Assembly: GCA_023408075.1 (NCBI GenBank)
Contig: JAEYKW010000029.1
Span: 1-48,396 of the forward strand
Length of the DNA: 48,396 bases
Reading direction: 5' to 3'
From: Bacillota bacterium
GTDB taxonomy: Bacteria; Bacillota; Clostridia; Christensenellales; SZUA-584
Part shown: positions 15,238 to 24,120 of the stretch, in pieces
Numbering within the stretch: position 1 is the stretch's first letter
How the letters are laid out: each line of letters begins with the position of its first letter
Position numbers and translations under genes: made by a program
Notes under the pieces: model-generated
What the model saw: the letters and a program-made list of their open reading frames with translations, nothing else
What the model was told of the DNA's origin: nothing
Databases searched by the model: none

Positions 15238-15920
15238 ACGGCCTCACCTCCGCTCTCGTCCTGAACCACGCGTCCGTCGCGAAAATGCAGCCTGCGGCTC
15301 GCAAGCTTTGCAACATCGTTGTCGTGCGTGATCAGCAGTATACCGCGTCCCTCGCGGTGCAGATTCATCAGCATGCCCATAATCTCGCGGCCCGACTGCG
15401 AATCGAGGTTGCCCGTCGGCTCGTCCGCGAGTATCAGCGTCGGGTGCGTCGAGAGCGCCCGCGCAATCGCTACACGCTGCTGCTGGCCGCCCGAAAGCTC
15501 GGTCGGCCTGTGCGCCATTCTGTCCGAAAGCCCCACCTTCGCAAGCGAATCCGTCACGCGCTTTTTGCGTTCGGAAACCGGCAGCCCCTGATAAATCAGC
15601 GGCAGCTCGACGTTCTCATATGCCGTGAGCTTGCTCAAAAGGTTAAACTGTTGAAAGATAAACCCGATCTCCTTGTTTCTTATCTCGCCGAGCTGGCGCT
15701 CGGTATAATCGTCGATGAGCTGGCCGTTAAGCCAATACTCGCCCTCGTCCGCCAAGTCGAGGCAGCCGATGATGTTCATCAGTGTGGATTTGCCGCTGCC
15801 CGAGGGCCCGATCACCGCGACAAATTCGCCGTCGTGGATTTTGAGCGACACATCGTCGAGCGCGTGCACCTCCGCCTCACCCATCTGGTATGTTTTTTTC
15901 ACATTGCGCAGTTCAATCAT
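15234..15920 (-). CDS. MacB/LolD-type ABC transporter ATP-binding protein
   Basis: The 228-residue ATPase has Walker A GPSGSGKSTLM (about 37-47), the LolD/MacB-type IGFIFQQFNLLSKLTAYEN, signature LSGGQQQRVAIARAL, Walker B LILADEPTGNLDSQSG and switch LLITHDNDVA. It energises the FtsX-type permease encoded next to it, with which its end overlaps by four bases. The adaptor gene precedes it with a 12-base gap. Confidence 0.96.
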   Translation of the reverse strand: MIELRNVKKTYQMGEAEVHALDDVSLKIHDGEFVAVIGPSGSGKSTLMNIIGCLDLADEGEYWLNGQLIDDYTERQLGEIRNKEIGFIFQQFNLLSKLTAYENVELPLIYQGLPVSERKKRVTDSLAKVGLSDRMAHRPTELSGGQQQRVAIARALSTHPTLILADEPTGNLDSQSGREIMGMLMNLHREGRGILLITHDNDVAKLASRRLHFRDGRVVQDESGGEAV

Positions 15921-15932
15921 ATCCGCGCCTCT

Positions 15933-17510
15933 TTATTCCGCCGAAGAGCTCGGTGTGGCGCTGACGTTGCCACCGCCGCTGTTATTGCCGCCGTTGCCCC
16001 CGTTCATGCCGCCGCCCCACATGCGCTCCTGCAGACTCTCTTCCTTCACCTGCGGCACCGCCACACGGTCTCCCTCGCTAAGGCCCTCTTTCACTTCAAT
16101 ATTCACGCCATCGGTGATGCCCGTCACCACCTTGTGGGTCGCAGGCGTGTATTCGAGGTCCTTGTTGATATCGCCTTCGAATACCACAAATTTTTCGCCG
16201 TTGATCGTCTGTATCGCTTCCACGGGGATCAACAGCACATTCTGCGCCTGCTCGGATACGATCTGCACGTCCGCGCTCATGCCGAGCATCACGTTTTCAG
16301 CGTTCTCGAGCGTCAGCGTCACGGTATATTTGGTCACGTTGTTCTGAGCTGTGCCGACCGTATTGATCTTTGATATATTCGCGGTATAGGTTTTCTCGGG
16401 CAGCGCGTCAAATGTCACCGTCGCCTGATCGCCCGCTTCGATGGATGCGATATCGAGCTCGTCGATTTCCACATCGATTTTGACTGCATTATTGCTTTGC
16501 ACTGTGAACAATGCCGCGCCCTGCTGAACGGTCTGGCCCTTTTTCAATGTCAGGCCCGTTACCACGCCGTCTGAGCCCGCACGCAAGCTTAAGCTATCGA
16601 TATCGGCCATCGCATCGTCAAGGTCCTCCTGCAGGCTCTCACGCTGCTCCAGCAGCGAATACAGCGAACTCGAAAGAATTTCACCTTCCAGCGTCATGAG
16701 CTTACCGCCGCGCGATACATCGTCGCCCGCTTCCACGCGCACATCATCCACCGTGCCGCCCTTCGCCGATACGTATACCGGATTCGCCACATCCACTGTG
16801 CCGCTGCCGATTTCGGCGCCGCTTGCATCCGCCACCACCGCGCTGTCGCCCAGTGCATAGCCGTCGTCTTCAAACTGCACGGTCGCTTTGCCGCCTGACA
16901 CGCTCACGACAACGCCGTTCACGCTGGCCGACCCTATTGTCACTGTCACCGCATCGCCGGGCACCGGCGCGTTTTTAAACGGCACCTGCGTTTTCATCAG
17001 GTCATCCGGGCAGACCACCGCCAGCGCGCCCTCACGCTCGACAACCGCATCCACCGTGTCGCCTTCCTTCGCGTATACGGCCTTCACAACGCCCTCCACC
17101 GGCGACAGTACATTTTTGCTGCCCGACGTGGACCGCGCTGTGAGTATCTGCATATCGACATCGTCTATCTGCTGCTCAAGGCTGCTCTTTTCAGATTCGA
17201 GCGAATCGCTCTCAATCACCGCTATCACGTCACCCACGCTCACCGTATCGCCGTTTTCCAGCAGCACATCTGCCACCTGGCCCGCAGCGCTTGCATAAAC
17301 GGTTTCGTCGCTGAGCGGCTCCACGGTGCCCGCACCCTTCACTTTGACTTCAATCGTGCCTTTGGTCACGTCCGCAATGTCGTACGTGGTCTTGGCCAGC
17401 TCCGCCTGTCTGGCGCGCATGTTCATATACCCGAACACCCCGAGCGCGACAATCACAAGAACGACCACAAGGATCACAATTCTTTTCTTCGACTTCTTTT
17501 TCTTGCTCAT
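15933..17510 (-). CDS. MacA/HlyD-like membrane-fusion (adaptor) protein
   Basis: The 525-residue protein has an N-terminal anchor (RIVILVVVLVIVALGVFGYM, about 9-28) and then biotinyl-lipoyl-like segments: GTVEPLSDETVYASAAGQVA, LSPVEGVVKAVYAKEGDTVD and YVSAKGGTVDDVRVEAGDDV. The adaptor barrel follows, with GSDGVVTGLTLKKGQTVQQG and ATVTFDALPEKTYTANISKI. It is longer than typical MacA because of extra lipoyl-like segments between residues 100 and 280. It ends in a Gly/Asn-rich tail (GGGMNGGNGGNNSGGG). In Gram-positives such adaptors cooperate with MacB-like transporters at the membrane. It is the first gene of the three-gene operon. Confidence 0.88.
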   Translation of the reverse strand: MSKKKKSKKRIVILVVVLVIVALGVFGYMNMRARQAELAKTTYDIADVTKGTIEVKVKGAGTVEPLSDETVYASAAGQVADVLLENGDTVSVGDVIAVIESDSLESEKSSLEQQIDDVDMQILTARSTSGSKNVLSPVEGVVKAVYAKEGDTVDAVVEREGALAVVCPDDLMKTQVPFKNAPVPGDAVTVTIGSASVNGVVVSVSGGKATVQFEDDGYALGDSAVVADASGAEIGSGTVDVANPVYVSAKGGTVDDVRVEAGDDVSRGGKLMTLEGEILSSSLYSLLEQRESLQEDLDDAMADIDSLSLRAGSDGVVTGLTLKKGQTVQQGAALFTVQSNNAVKIDVEIDELDIASIEAGDQATVTFDALPEKTYTANISKINTVGTAQNNVTKYTVTLTLENAENVMLGMSADVQIVSEQAQNVLLIPVEAIQTINGEKFVVFEGDINKDLEYTPATHKVVTGITDGVNIEVKEGLSEGDRVAVPQVKEESLQERMWGGGMNGGNGGNNSGGGNVSATPSSSAE

Positions 17511-17590
17511 TGAGCCTGTCCTCCAAATTTATCATCAATCTTTTATTAAACGGAAATGAAACTTCTTTGAGCTATTCTACCAAGGAATAT

Positions 17591-17622
17591 TGTTTGTAAA
17601 CAGTGTATTTAAGCATGCTTAA
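17591..17622. promoter_or_regulatory. Two inverted repeats upstream of the macA-like gene
   Basis: A perfect 14-bp palindrome TTAAGCATGCTTAA (17609-17622) and a second inverted repeat TGTTT-GT-AAACA (17591-17602) lie 81-112 bases before the adaptor gene start. They are possible operators. A weak promoter (TTTACA, then TAGAAT after 15 bases on the minus strand) overlaps the second. Confidence 0.4.
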
Positions 17623-17657
17623 CAGATTATTCACATTGCTGACAGTTGAAAGCAGGT

Positions 17658-18206
17658 TTACTTAAGTGAAATGCCGTACTGAAGCGTATTTGAATCTTGA
17701 AACAGAGGGCTGTGAGGCGGAAACCAAGTGAAAACTGCGAAAACAACGAGCAGTCCCAGCACCGCAACCAGTGAAGCCGCGCGGTATACAGGGCCGGCCA
17801 TTGGCTTTGCCGCTGCGGTAAGCCTGTATGATACGGCCATCCCGAACGCGATGACAATCAGCGTGTTGACAAGGTCAGCCGCGAGCGACTCGATACCAAC
17901 TGCATAAAGGAGATAAAAAATGCCGAGCATCAGCAACGGCATCAACGGCAGTACGGCGGTATGCGCAAATGTGAAGTTCGGATAAGCTTTGCCTGCGGTC
18001 AGCCGGCCGACGAAAAAGTAAATCAACGCGGGCATAAAAAACAGCTTGGTGTGTTTCCATGGGCTTTCGTTAACGGGACACAATGCCGCCGTTAAAGGCC
18101 CCGGCACCCATTCGTAAAGAAAATGCCACAGCCCCGCCAATGCAAATATCACGGCTATGCCGATAATGCTCCATCTTTTTAAGTCTCGATGCGCGTTCCC
18201 ATTCAT
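17658..18206 (-). CDS. DUF6512 family membrane protein
   Basis: The 182-residue protein is almost entirely hydrophobic with about six transmembrane segments. It begins SIIGIAVIFALAGLWHFLYE and carries the family pattern PVNESPWKHTKLFFMPALIY after the first helix, then PLMPLLMLGIFYLLYAVGIE. The family occurs in Clostridia, and its function is unknown. It starts 27 bases after the radA stop, so it may be transcribed with radA, but a functional link is not evident. Confidence 0.8.
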   Translation of the reverse strand: MNGNAHRDLKRWSIIGIAVIFALAGLWHFLYEWVPGPLTAALCPVNESPWKHTKLFFMPALIYFFVGRLTAGKAYPNFTFAHTAVLPLMPLLMLGIFYLLYAVGIESLAADLVNTLIVIAFGMAVSYRLTAAAKPMAGPVYRAASLVAVLGLLVVFAVFTWFPPHSPLFQDSNTLQYGISLK

Positions 18207-18233
18207 AGGGTATATTCTATGTAACCGGCTGCA

Positions 18234-19583
18234 TTATATGAGTATTTCGAGCGCGTCAAACACGTGCCGCACGCCGAAGACCTCAATGCCGGAGGGCACT
18301 TTGAGTCCCGCGAGGTTCGACTTGGGAATCACGGCCTTTTTGAACCCCATCTTGCTGCTCTCGATGAGCCGCTTTTCGATTTGCCCCACGGCGCGCACTT
18401 CGCCCGTGAGGCCCACCTCACCCATCGCCACCGCGTCGCTGATCGGCGCGTCCCGAAAGCTTGAGACGATGCTGGCCGCCATCGCGAGGTCCGCCGCGGG
18501 CTGGTTAAGCTTCATGCCGCCCGCCACGTTCAGATAGACATCCTGATTGTATAGCTTTAATCCCATGCGCTTTTCGAGCACCGCAACCATCAGCGCCATG
18601 CGCCCGAAATCAAGGCCCGCCGCCATGCGGCGCGGCATTTGGAACGACGTGAGGCTCACGAGCGCCTGTATCTCAAGCAGCACCGGCCTCGTGCCTTCAA
18701 TGGCGGGATACACACAAGAGCCGGAGGCGTCCTTCGCGCGCTCGCCGAGCAGCAAACCGGAGGGATTCTCCACCTCGTGCATGCCGTCGTCGCGCATATC
18801 AAACACGCCGATCTCGTTGGTGGAACCGAAACGGTTCTTCACGGCGCGCAATATGCGGAACGTCCCCTGGCGCTCGCCCTCGAAATAGAGCACGGTATCC
18901 ACCATGTGCTCCACCATGCGAGGCCCCGCAATTGCGCCTTCCTTGGTGACATGCCCGATGATGAATATCGCCGTACCGCTCGTTTTGGCCTCGCGCGTCA
19001 GCAGCGCGGCGCACTCCTTGATTTGGCTCAGGCTGCCTGCCGCGGGCCCGAGGCGCGATGAATACATCGTCTGTATCGAATCCACCACCACAAAGTCGGG
19101 CGCGTTTTCACGGATGCGCGTGACGCAGCTGTTGACCTCCGTTTCGGCCAGCAGCCTTAAGCCGCTCTCTATCCCGAGCCTTTGTGCGCGCAGGCGAATT
19201 TGCCTCAGCGATTCTTCGCCCGATATATACAGCACGCGTTTGCCCGACCGCGCGAGCGAATCCGCCACCTGCAAAAACAGCGTCGATTTGCCGATGCCCG
19301 GCTCACCGCCCGCCAGCACCACCGAGCCTTCCACCACGCCCGCACCGAGCACCCGGTCGAGCTCTTGATATCCGGTGGACCAGCGCGCGGTATCCTCCAT
19401 GGACACGTCCTTTAGCAGCACTGCCTGTTCGCCGAGCGGTACGCTCGAAGCGCTCTTGACCGGCGCGGAAACGGTCATTTCCTCAAACGTGTTCCATTCC
19501 TTGCACGACGGGCACTGGCCCAGCCATTTTGCGTATTCATACCCGCATACGCTGCAGACAAATGCCGTTTTTTCCTTTGCCAA
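18234..19583 (-). CDS. radA: DNA repair protein RadA
   Basis: The 449-residue protein has the full RadA layout. A four-cysteine zinc finger is at C10, C13, C24 and C27 (CSVCGYEYAKWLGQCPSC). The RecA-like ATPase has Walker A GGEPGIGKST, the KNRFG motif VKNRFGSTNEIGVF and VVDSIQTMYSSRL. The C-terminal Lon-protease-like domain has DVYLNVAGGMKLNQPAADLA. RadA is a hexameric helicase that promotes branch migration in recombination and repair. The length matches the family. Confidence 0.97.
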   Translation of the reverse strand: MAKEKTAFVCSVCGYEYAKWLGQCPSCKEWNTFEEMTVSAPVKSASSVPLGEQAVLLKDVSMEDTARWSTGYQELDRVLGAGVVEGSVVLAGGEPGIGKSTLFLQVADSLARSGKRVLYISGEESLRQIRLRAQRLGIESGLRLLAETEVNSCVTRIRENAPDFVVVDSIQTMYSSRLGPAAGSLSQIKECAALLTREAKTSGTAIFIIGHVTKEGAIAGPRMVEHMVDTVLYFEGERQGTFRILRAVKNRFGSTNEIGVFDMRDDGMHEVENPSGLLLGERAKDASGSCVYPAIEGTRPVLLEIQALVSLTSFQMPRRMAAGLDFGRMALMVAVLEKRMGLKLYNQDVYLNVAGGMKLNQPAADLAMAASIVSSFRDAPISDAVAMGEVGLTGEVRAVGQIEKRLIESSKMGFKKAVIPKSNLAGLKVPSGIEVFGVRHVFDALEILI

Positions 19584-19661
19584 ACCGAGCCTCCTCTAAT
19601 AGGCTTTTAAGTATTCTGTCATTTATTATATATGCTTTTCATCTTGAAGGCAAAAGAAATA

Positions 19662-19683
19662 AGGCCTCCGTTGCCGAAGGCCT
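19662..19683 (-). terminator. Terminator of the EF-hand-like gene
   Basis: On the minus strand a 9-bp stem AGGCCTTCG / CGGAGGCCT (one wobble pair) closes a GCAA tetraloop and is followed by TATTTCTTTT. It begins 33 bases after the stop codon at 19716. Confidence 0.75.
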
Positions 19684-19715
19684 GCCAGACAGTATATAAA
19701 GTGATGCTGTGTTGC

Positions 19716-20735
19716 CTATATCGAAAGATCGATATGATGAATGGTACCCACCGAGCCGTTTTCGTTTAAAAAAATCGAGCTGCTCTTCATCTCGCCGTAC
19801 TCATCCGTCATATCCTTCATCTCAAATTCTGTACTGACATCGTTTAAATAGATCGCGCCGATACCCACGTCGCCGAGTTTGAACAGCGTTTTTTCACCAT
19901 TCTGCTTCATCGTCAGTACCGAGAGCTTGCCGTAAATCTCGTCCGATTCGTCGATCCAGCCGTTCTTGTCGCTGTCGAAGGCGCGCAATTCCGAAAAACC
20001 GTTGCCGCTCGAAGGCCCGAAAAGCTCGCTGCCGTTGTTGATCACGCCGTCTCCGTTCTTGTCAAACGCGAGAAAACCGCTGTTGCCCGTCGCAAACGCT
20101 ATGTTTTCTGTCTTGCCGTCCGCATCAAGATCAAACGCCTGCTTGGTGGTGCTGAGCGTGGGCGCGCCGCCGTTCATCACCACGACGAGCGGGTCTATCT
20201 TGGCGTTGCCGAGGCGTAAGCTCATACTCGTTTCTTCGTAGTACTCGCGTGACATCGCGAACTTCATGTCAAACGCAATCGTGCGCCCGTCCGCCGTCTT
20301 CACATATCCGCTGGAATTGAAATTGACGCTTTCCTTTTCCGATTTGACTTTCCGGTAATCATACGCAAGACCCCAATTGCTCTGCGGACTGCCGTTGCCT
20401 GTGACGGTGATGTTTAAGCTCCTGTCCTGGCCGTGAGTAAGCCCTTCGGACGGATCCCTGAATTTGATGTGTTTACCTGTCAGCGCATACACGAGCGATT
20501 CGAGAAGCTTTATTCTCGAGTCATACGACTGCTGTATGATTGAATCAACATCGTGATTCAAATATGTCTTTTCCGTATTGAACTGAAATTTCTCTGCATC
20601 GAAATCCACAATGAAAGCAGGGGTCTCCTCGGTGTTCGGCTGTCCGACCCACACGTTCAAAGACTCCGTTTCGCTCTCCTCTTTCACAAGATTGTGAGCG
20701 CTGTTTTGCGACACGCTAAAACTATCAATTTTCAT
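19716..20735 (-). CDS. EF-hand-like calcium-binding protein of unknown function
   Basis: The 339-residue protein has an N-terminal half of no recognised fold (residues 1-190). Three Asp-rich loops follow: DLDADGKTENIAF, DKNGDGVINNGSELFG and DSDKNGWIDESDEIYG. They fit EF-hand or dockerin-like calcium sites, and the pattern resembles calcium-binding segments of large secreted proteins. There is no signal peptide, so it is either cytoplasmic or exported by another route. A longer frame runs upstream to 20804, but AAGGAGG (20745-20751) nine bases before the ATG at 20735 is a much better ribosome site. It stands alone between radA and the azoreductase, with its own terminator. Function unknown. 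Confidence 0.75.
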   Translation of the reverse strand: MKIDSFSVSQNSAHNLVKEESETESLNVWVGQPNTEETPAFIVDFDAEKFQFNTEKTYLNHDVDSIIQQSYDSRIKLLESLVYALTGKHIKFRDPSEGLTHGQDRSLNITVTGNGSPQSNWGLAYDYRKVKSEKESVNFNSSGYVKTADGRTIAFDMKFAMSREYYEETSMSLRLGNAKIDPLVVVMNGGAPTLSTTKQAFDLDADGKTENIAFATGNSGFLAFDKNGDGVINNGSELFGPSSGNGFSELRAFDSDKNGWIDESDEIYGKLSVLTMKQNGEKTLFKLGDVGIGAIYLNDVSTEFEMKDMTDEYGEMKSSSIFLNENGSVGTIHHIDLSI

Positions 20736-20855
20736 GTTTTTCGGCCTCCTTGCCATTAAACTCCTAAATTGAGATACCTCCATAACTTCTATCGATTTTT
20801 TCATACAGATCTTAACAGTAAACCTGAGTGCCTGACAAAAAATTTATATATTATG

Positions 20856-21497
20856 TCAGGCAGACAATATGATGTCGTCAACTTTCTTTAACGCACGCTC
20901 CACAGCTTCCTCACGCTCCGCGTCCGTTGTTCCCGTCCCGTCTACCAGCAGTTCCTCAAACCGGCTGATGCCGATAAAGCTCATCACATCGTGCACATAA
21001 TTAAGCCCCTTGTTAAGCGCCGGACGGACGAGCCACGGAATATGCGCACCCGACGACTGCACATATATGAACAGCCTTGCATGGCTGCCAAGCAATCCAT
21101 GCGGCTTGTCATCCTCAAATTCAATCGTCTTGCCTGCCTGCACCACGCAGTCGATGTATTCCTTGACGGGGGCCGGAAACGACAGGCTCCACATCGGCGC
21201 TGCGAGCACATATACGTCGGCACTGCAAAACTGATCGCACAGCGCGACGATTCTCTCCACTTCCTTCTGCTCGTCCTCCGGCAGTTTCTTTCGCTGCTCC
21301 TCGCTGATGATTGCGCTTCTGCCTGCAAAATAACTGTGTTTTAATTGCGGAATATGGTTCGCATACAAATCCACCTGCTCGAATTCAATCTCTCTGTATT
21401 CATCGAGAATGCGGTTTACCAGCCGTCTGGCTACCGTTTTGCTTGCCGACAGGGCCTCGGGCTTTGGATTGGCACTGATATATAAGAGTTTGTTCAT
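20856..21497 (-). CDS. FMN-dependent NADH-azoreductase-like flavoprotein
   Basis: The 213-residue protein has the flavodoxin-like fold of AzoR/NQO enzymes. It starts with MNKLLYISANPKPEALSASK (phosphate-binding turn after strand 1). The middle has VYVLAAPMWSLSFPAPVKEY, where PMWxxxxPAxLK-type residues bind FMN, then DCVVQAGKTIEFEDD and RLFIYVQSSGAHIPW. Such enzymes reduce quinones or azo compounds with NAD(P)H; the physiological substrate here is unknown. AGGAGG lies seven bases before the chosen ATG, and an earlier in-frame start is rejected for that reason. It lies downstream of hsp20, with a terminator between the two. Confidence 0.88.
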   Translation of the reverse strand: MNKLLYISANPKPEALSASKTVARRLVNRILDEYREIEFEQVDLYANHIPQLKHSYFAGRSAIISEEQRKKLPEDEQKEVERIVALCDQFCSADVYVLAAPMWSLSFPAPVKEYIDCVVQAGKTIEFEDDKPHGLLGSHARLFIYVQSSGAHIPWLVRPALNKGLNYVHDVMSFIGISRFEELLVDGTGTTDAEREEAVERALKKVDDIILSA

Positions 21498-21564
21498 TTG
21501 GTCTGCCTCCTGCAATGTTTTGTTTAGTATCTGCACTTCCCCACCCTTCTATCTTGTCCGGCAC

Positions 21565-21591
21565 AAAAAAAGAGCCGCGAATCCGCAGCTC
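21565..21591 (-). terminator. Terminator of the hsp20 gene
   Basis: On the minus strand stem GAGCTGCG / CGCGGCTC with a GATT loop (21572-21591, one wobble pair) is followed by seven T (A-run at 21565-21571). Confidence 0.8.
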
Positions 21592-21602
21592 ATCTTTGTC
21601 TA

Positions 21603-21986
21603 TTATTCGATCTCAATATGTTTCTCAACGGCTTTTTGCTTGGGCAGTGTGACATAAAGTACACCGTTTTCAAGCCTTGCGGAGATATTCTCCTCATCAA
21701 TATCCTCCAGAGCAAACCGCTTGATAATTTCTCCCTCGGTTCTCTCCTTGCGAATATAACGGCCCTCCTCGGTATCCTTCGCTTCATCCGCTTTTGCTGT
21801 AATCGTCAACACGCCTTTTTCGCAAATCAGCGTGACCTCCTCTTTTTTAACGCCCGGCAACTCGGCTTCCACGATGTAGGCGTCTGCCGCATCCTTGATA
21901 TTCGCTCTGACCGCAGTCATTCCTTCAAAGAAATCCTTCCACAGCCTTCCGGTCACCAGCTGGCCCTGATATGGTAAAAATGTCAT
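21603..21986 (-). CDS. Hsp20/alpha-crystallin small heat-shock protein
   Basis: The 127-residue protein contains an alpha-crystallin domain from about residue 27: AYIVEAELPGVKKEEVTLIC, then GVLTITAKADE, FALEDIDEENISARLENGVL and YVTLPKQKAVEKHIEIE. It is an ATP-independent holdase chaperone. It lacks a clear C-terminal I-X-I motif beyond the HIEIE end, where IEI may serve. GGAGGAA lies eight bases ahead of the ATG at 21986, and an upstream in-frame ATG has no good ribosome site. It is a single gene with its own terminator. Confidence 0.93.
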   Translation of the reverse strand: MTFLPYQGQLVTGRLWKDFFEGMTAVRANIKDAADAYIVEAELPGVKKEEVTLICEKGVLTITAKADEAKDTEEGRYIRKERTEGEIIKRFALEDIDEENISARLENGVLYVTLPKQKAVEKHIEIE

Positions 21987-22234
21987 GATCCGTTCCTCCT
22001 CATTTGTTTGTAGCTGCATGATATCATATAAAGTCAATGATAGTCAAAGTCTATTATCGGCGATTTAACCGCATTACAATTGAAATTCACCCGCATTGAA
22101 CGGTTATTATTAAAAAAATATTCTCTCTTCAGTTTTTCTTATCTTTTCTCTCCCGAATGCAAACAGGGTTCCGATCACTCTTTCGTGACAGAAACCCTGA
22201 TATGTTCTTTGGTTTGCTGCAGCCCGCCCAAGCC

Positions 22235-23410
22235 TTATTTCAAGCTCTCCACAAAGCTTTTAATGCGGCTGAGTGCCTCTTTGAGGTTTTCAAGCGATGT
22301 CGCATAAGAGCAGCGCATAAAATTGTCCATCGTATCGCCAAAAGCGGTGCCCGGCACGCAGGCCACCTGCTTCTCGAACAGCAGCCGCTTGCAAAACTCG
22401 TCGGCTTTGAGCCCCGTTGAGCTGATATTAGGAAAAACATAAAACGCACCGAGCGGTTCAAAACACTTTAAGCCCATGTCGTTGAACGACGCATACATCA
22501 AACGCCTGCGGCGGTTGTATTCGCCGACCATCTGCTTGACCTGCACAAAGCCATGGCTGCATTCATAGCGCATCGCTTCGGCCCCGGCATCCTGGCTCAT
22601 GGCCGCCGCGCAGAGCATTGAATACTGATGGATCTTCACCATCGCATCGATGAGCGGCTTTGGCCCCGCCGCATACCCAAGGCGAAAGCCCGTCATTGCG
22701 AACGCTTTGGAAAATCCGCTGATGATAACGGTGCGTTCCTGCATACCCGGCAGCTGCGCGATGGAAAAATGCTGCTCGCCGTAGGTCAGCTCCGCATACA
22801 CCTCGTCCGCGATTACAATGAGGTCGTGCTCAATAATGATATCCGCGATTTTCTCATAATCCTCTTTGGTCATGATCGCGCCCGTCGGGTTGTTCGGGAA
22901 CGCAATAATCACAGCTTTAGACTTCGGCGTTATCGCCGCGCGCAGGCTTTCCGGCGTAATGCGGAATTGATCCTCTTCGGTTAATATCATGGGCACAGGC
23001 TTGCCGCCTGCAAGCGTCACGCCGGGCATATAAGCCACATAAGACGGTGCGGGCACAATTACCTCGTCTCCGGCGTTCATAAGCGCGCGGAACGCGAGAT
23101 CAAGGCCCTCGCTTGCGCCCACCGTAGCGACGATCTGGCTGATTTCATAGCTCAGGCCAAACCGCATTTCAAAATAATCGCGTATGGCTTTGCGCAGCTC
23201 TGTGCTGCCATGGTTGGAGGTATAATGCGTCCGTCCGGTCTCAATCGCGTATATGGCGCTTTCACGGATATTCCACGGCGTATCAAAATCGGGCTCACCC
23301 ACGCCGAGAGAAATACAGTCCTTCATTTCGCTGGCTATGTCAAAGAACTTGCGAATGCCCGAAGGCGGCATGTCTCTGACGACCGTCGATATTCTTTCTT
23401 CCATCGTCAC
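22235..23410 (-). CDS. Pyridoxal-phosphate aminotransferase (class I/II, PatA/aspartate-aminotransferase-like)
   Basis: The 391-residue fold-type I enzyme has ISLGVGEPDFDTPW (substrate loop), VGASEGLDLAFRAL, PAPSYVAYMPGVTLAGGKPV, FPNNPTGAIM, VIADEVYAELTY, the PLP-lysine motif SGFSKAFAMTGFRLGY, and a final RCSYATSLENLKEAL. It transfers amino groups between amino and keto acids; the substrate is not clear. It begins within the stop codon of the upstream Lrp gene (GTG at 23410, or ATG at 23404), so the two are translationally coupled. The regulator probably controls or senses the enzyme's amino acid. Confidence 0.93.
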   Translation of the reverse strand: MTMEERISTVVRDMPPSGIRKFFDIASEMKDCISLGVGEPDFDTPWNIRESAIYAIETGRTHYTSNHGSTELRKAIRDYFEMRFGLSYEISQIVATVGASEGLDLAFRALMNAGDEVIVPAPSYVAYMPGVTLAGGKPVPMILTEEDQFRITPESLRAAITPKSKAVIIAFPNNPTGAIMTKEDYEKIADIIIEHDLIVIADEVYAELTYGEQHFSIAQLPGMQERTVIISGFSKAFAMTGFRLGYAAGPKPLIDAMVKIHQYSMLCAAAMSQDAGAEAMRYECSHGFVQVKQMVGEYNRRRRLMYASFNDMGLKCFEPLGAFYVFPNISSTGLKADEFCKRLLFEKQVACVPGTAFGDTMDNFMRCSYATSLENLKEALSRIKSFVESLK

Positions 23411-23901
23411 GGCGAAATCACCAGCCTTTCCTCACGTTCTTTCGTGGTGAGAATCACACCCTGCTCTTTGTACTTTCTCATGATAAAATGCGTGACAGTG
23501 CTCGAAACGCCTTCGAGCACAGCAAGCTTTTCAAACACAAACTGCGATATCTGTTTCATGCTGTCTGCCCGCACCACGACCGAAAGATCGTAAGTCCCCG
23601 ACATCAGATAAACGGATTTGACCTCGGTAAAGCCGTAAATGCGCTCTGCCAGATCGTCGTAGCCAAGCCCGCGCTTGGGAACAACCTTGACTTCAATCAG
23701 TGCCTCGGCTTCCTCCGAAGCCACTTTTTCTCTATTGACAATCGCCGTATATTTGACGATAATCTTTTCCTGCTCCAGATTCGAAATGGCTTCCTTAATC
23801 TGCTCCGCCGATGCGCCCGTCATCAAGGCCATATCTTCTATGCTGGCTCTGGCATCCTGCTCCAGCATATCGAGAATTTCACAATATAAAGTATTCCTCA
23901 T
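23407..23901 (-). CDS. Lrp/AsnC-family transcriptional regulator
   Basis: The 164-residue protein has an N-terminal winged helix-turn-helix (ILDMLEQDARASIEDMALMT, GASAEQIKEAISNLEQEKII, about 8-45). A C-terminal RAM/AsnC ligand domain follows (EALIEVKVVPKRGLGYDDLA, VYLMSGTYDLSVVVRADSMK). Such regulators bind amino acids and often control a neighbouring metabolic gene. Here the aminotransferase overlaps it by four bases. It has its own start and no other gene in front for about 200 bases. Confidence 0.93.
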   Translation of the reverse strand: MRNTLYCEILDMLEQDARASIEDMALMTGASAEQIKEAISNLEQEKIIVKYTAIVNREKVASEEAEALIEVKVVPKRGLGYDDLAERIYGFTEVKSVYLMSGTYDLSVVVRADSMKQISQFVFEKLAVLEGVSSTVTHFIMRKYKEQGVILTTKEREERLVISP

Positions 23902-24072
23902 TGATATACCCTCCGTGCTCTGCGTTATTCTTGGTATTGTACCACTGCCTTATAGGATGCGTCAAACACAAAAAAATGGCCGCCCAGAGCGCAAATGTCG
24001 GTTAACAGACAAGCGCAGACATAAAAAAACTTGTTTACGACAAAGCGGTGAAACTCGTGCCCGCAGACAAAC

Positions 24073-24103
24073 AAAAAGCGCCGCATCCATTTGGACACAG
24101 CGC
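24073..24103 (-). terminator. Terminator of the zinc-ribbon gene
   Basis: On the minus strand an 11-bp stem, 24093-24103 with 24078-24088 (G-U pairs included), has loop AAAT and is followed by TTTTT. It begins 18 bases after the stop codon at 24121. Confidence 0.8.
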
Positions 24104-24120
24104 ATTTGTGCTGATTAACC

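Noticed and set aside
15219..16373. 384-codon plus-strand frame opposite the MacA-like and ATPase genes
   Set aside because: The opposite strand encodes clear ABC and adaptor motifs; the frame is His/Arg-rich, as expected of an antisense shadow.
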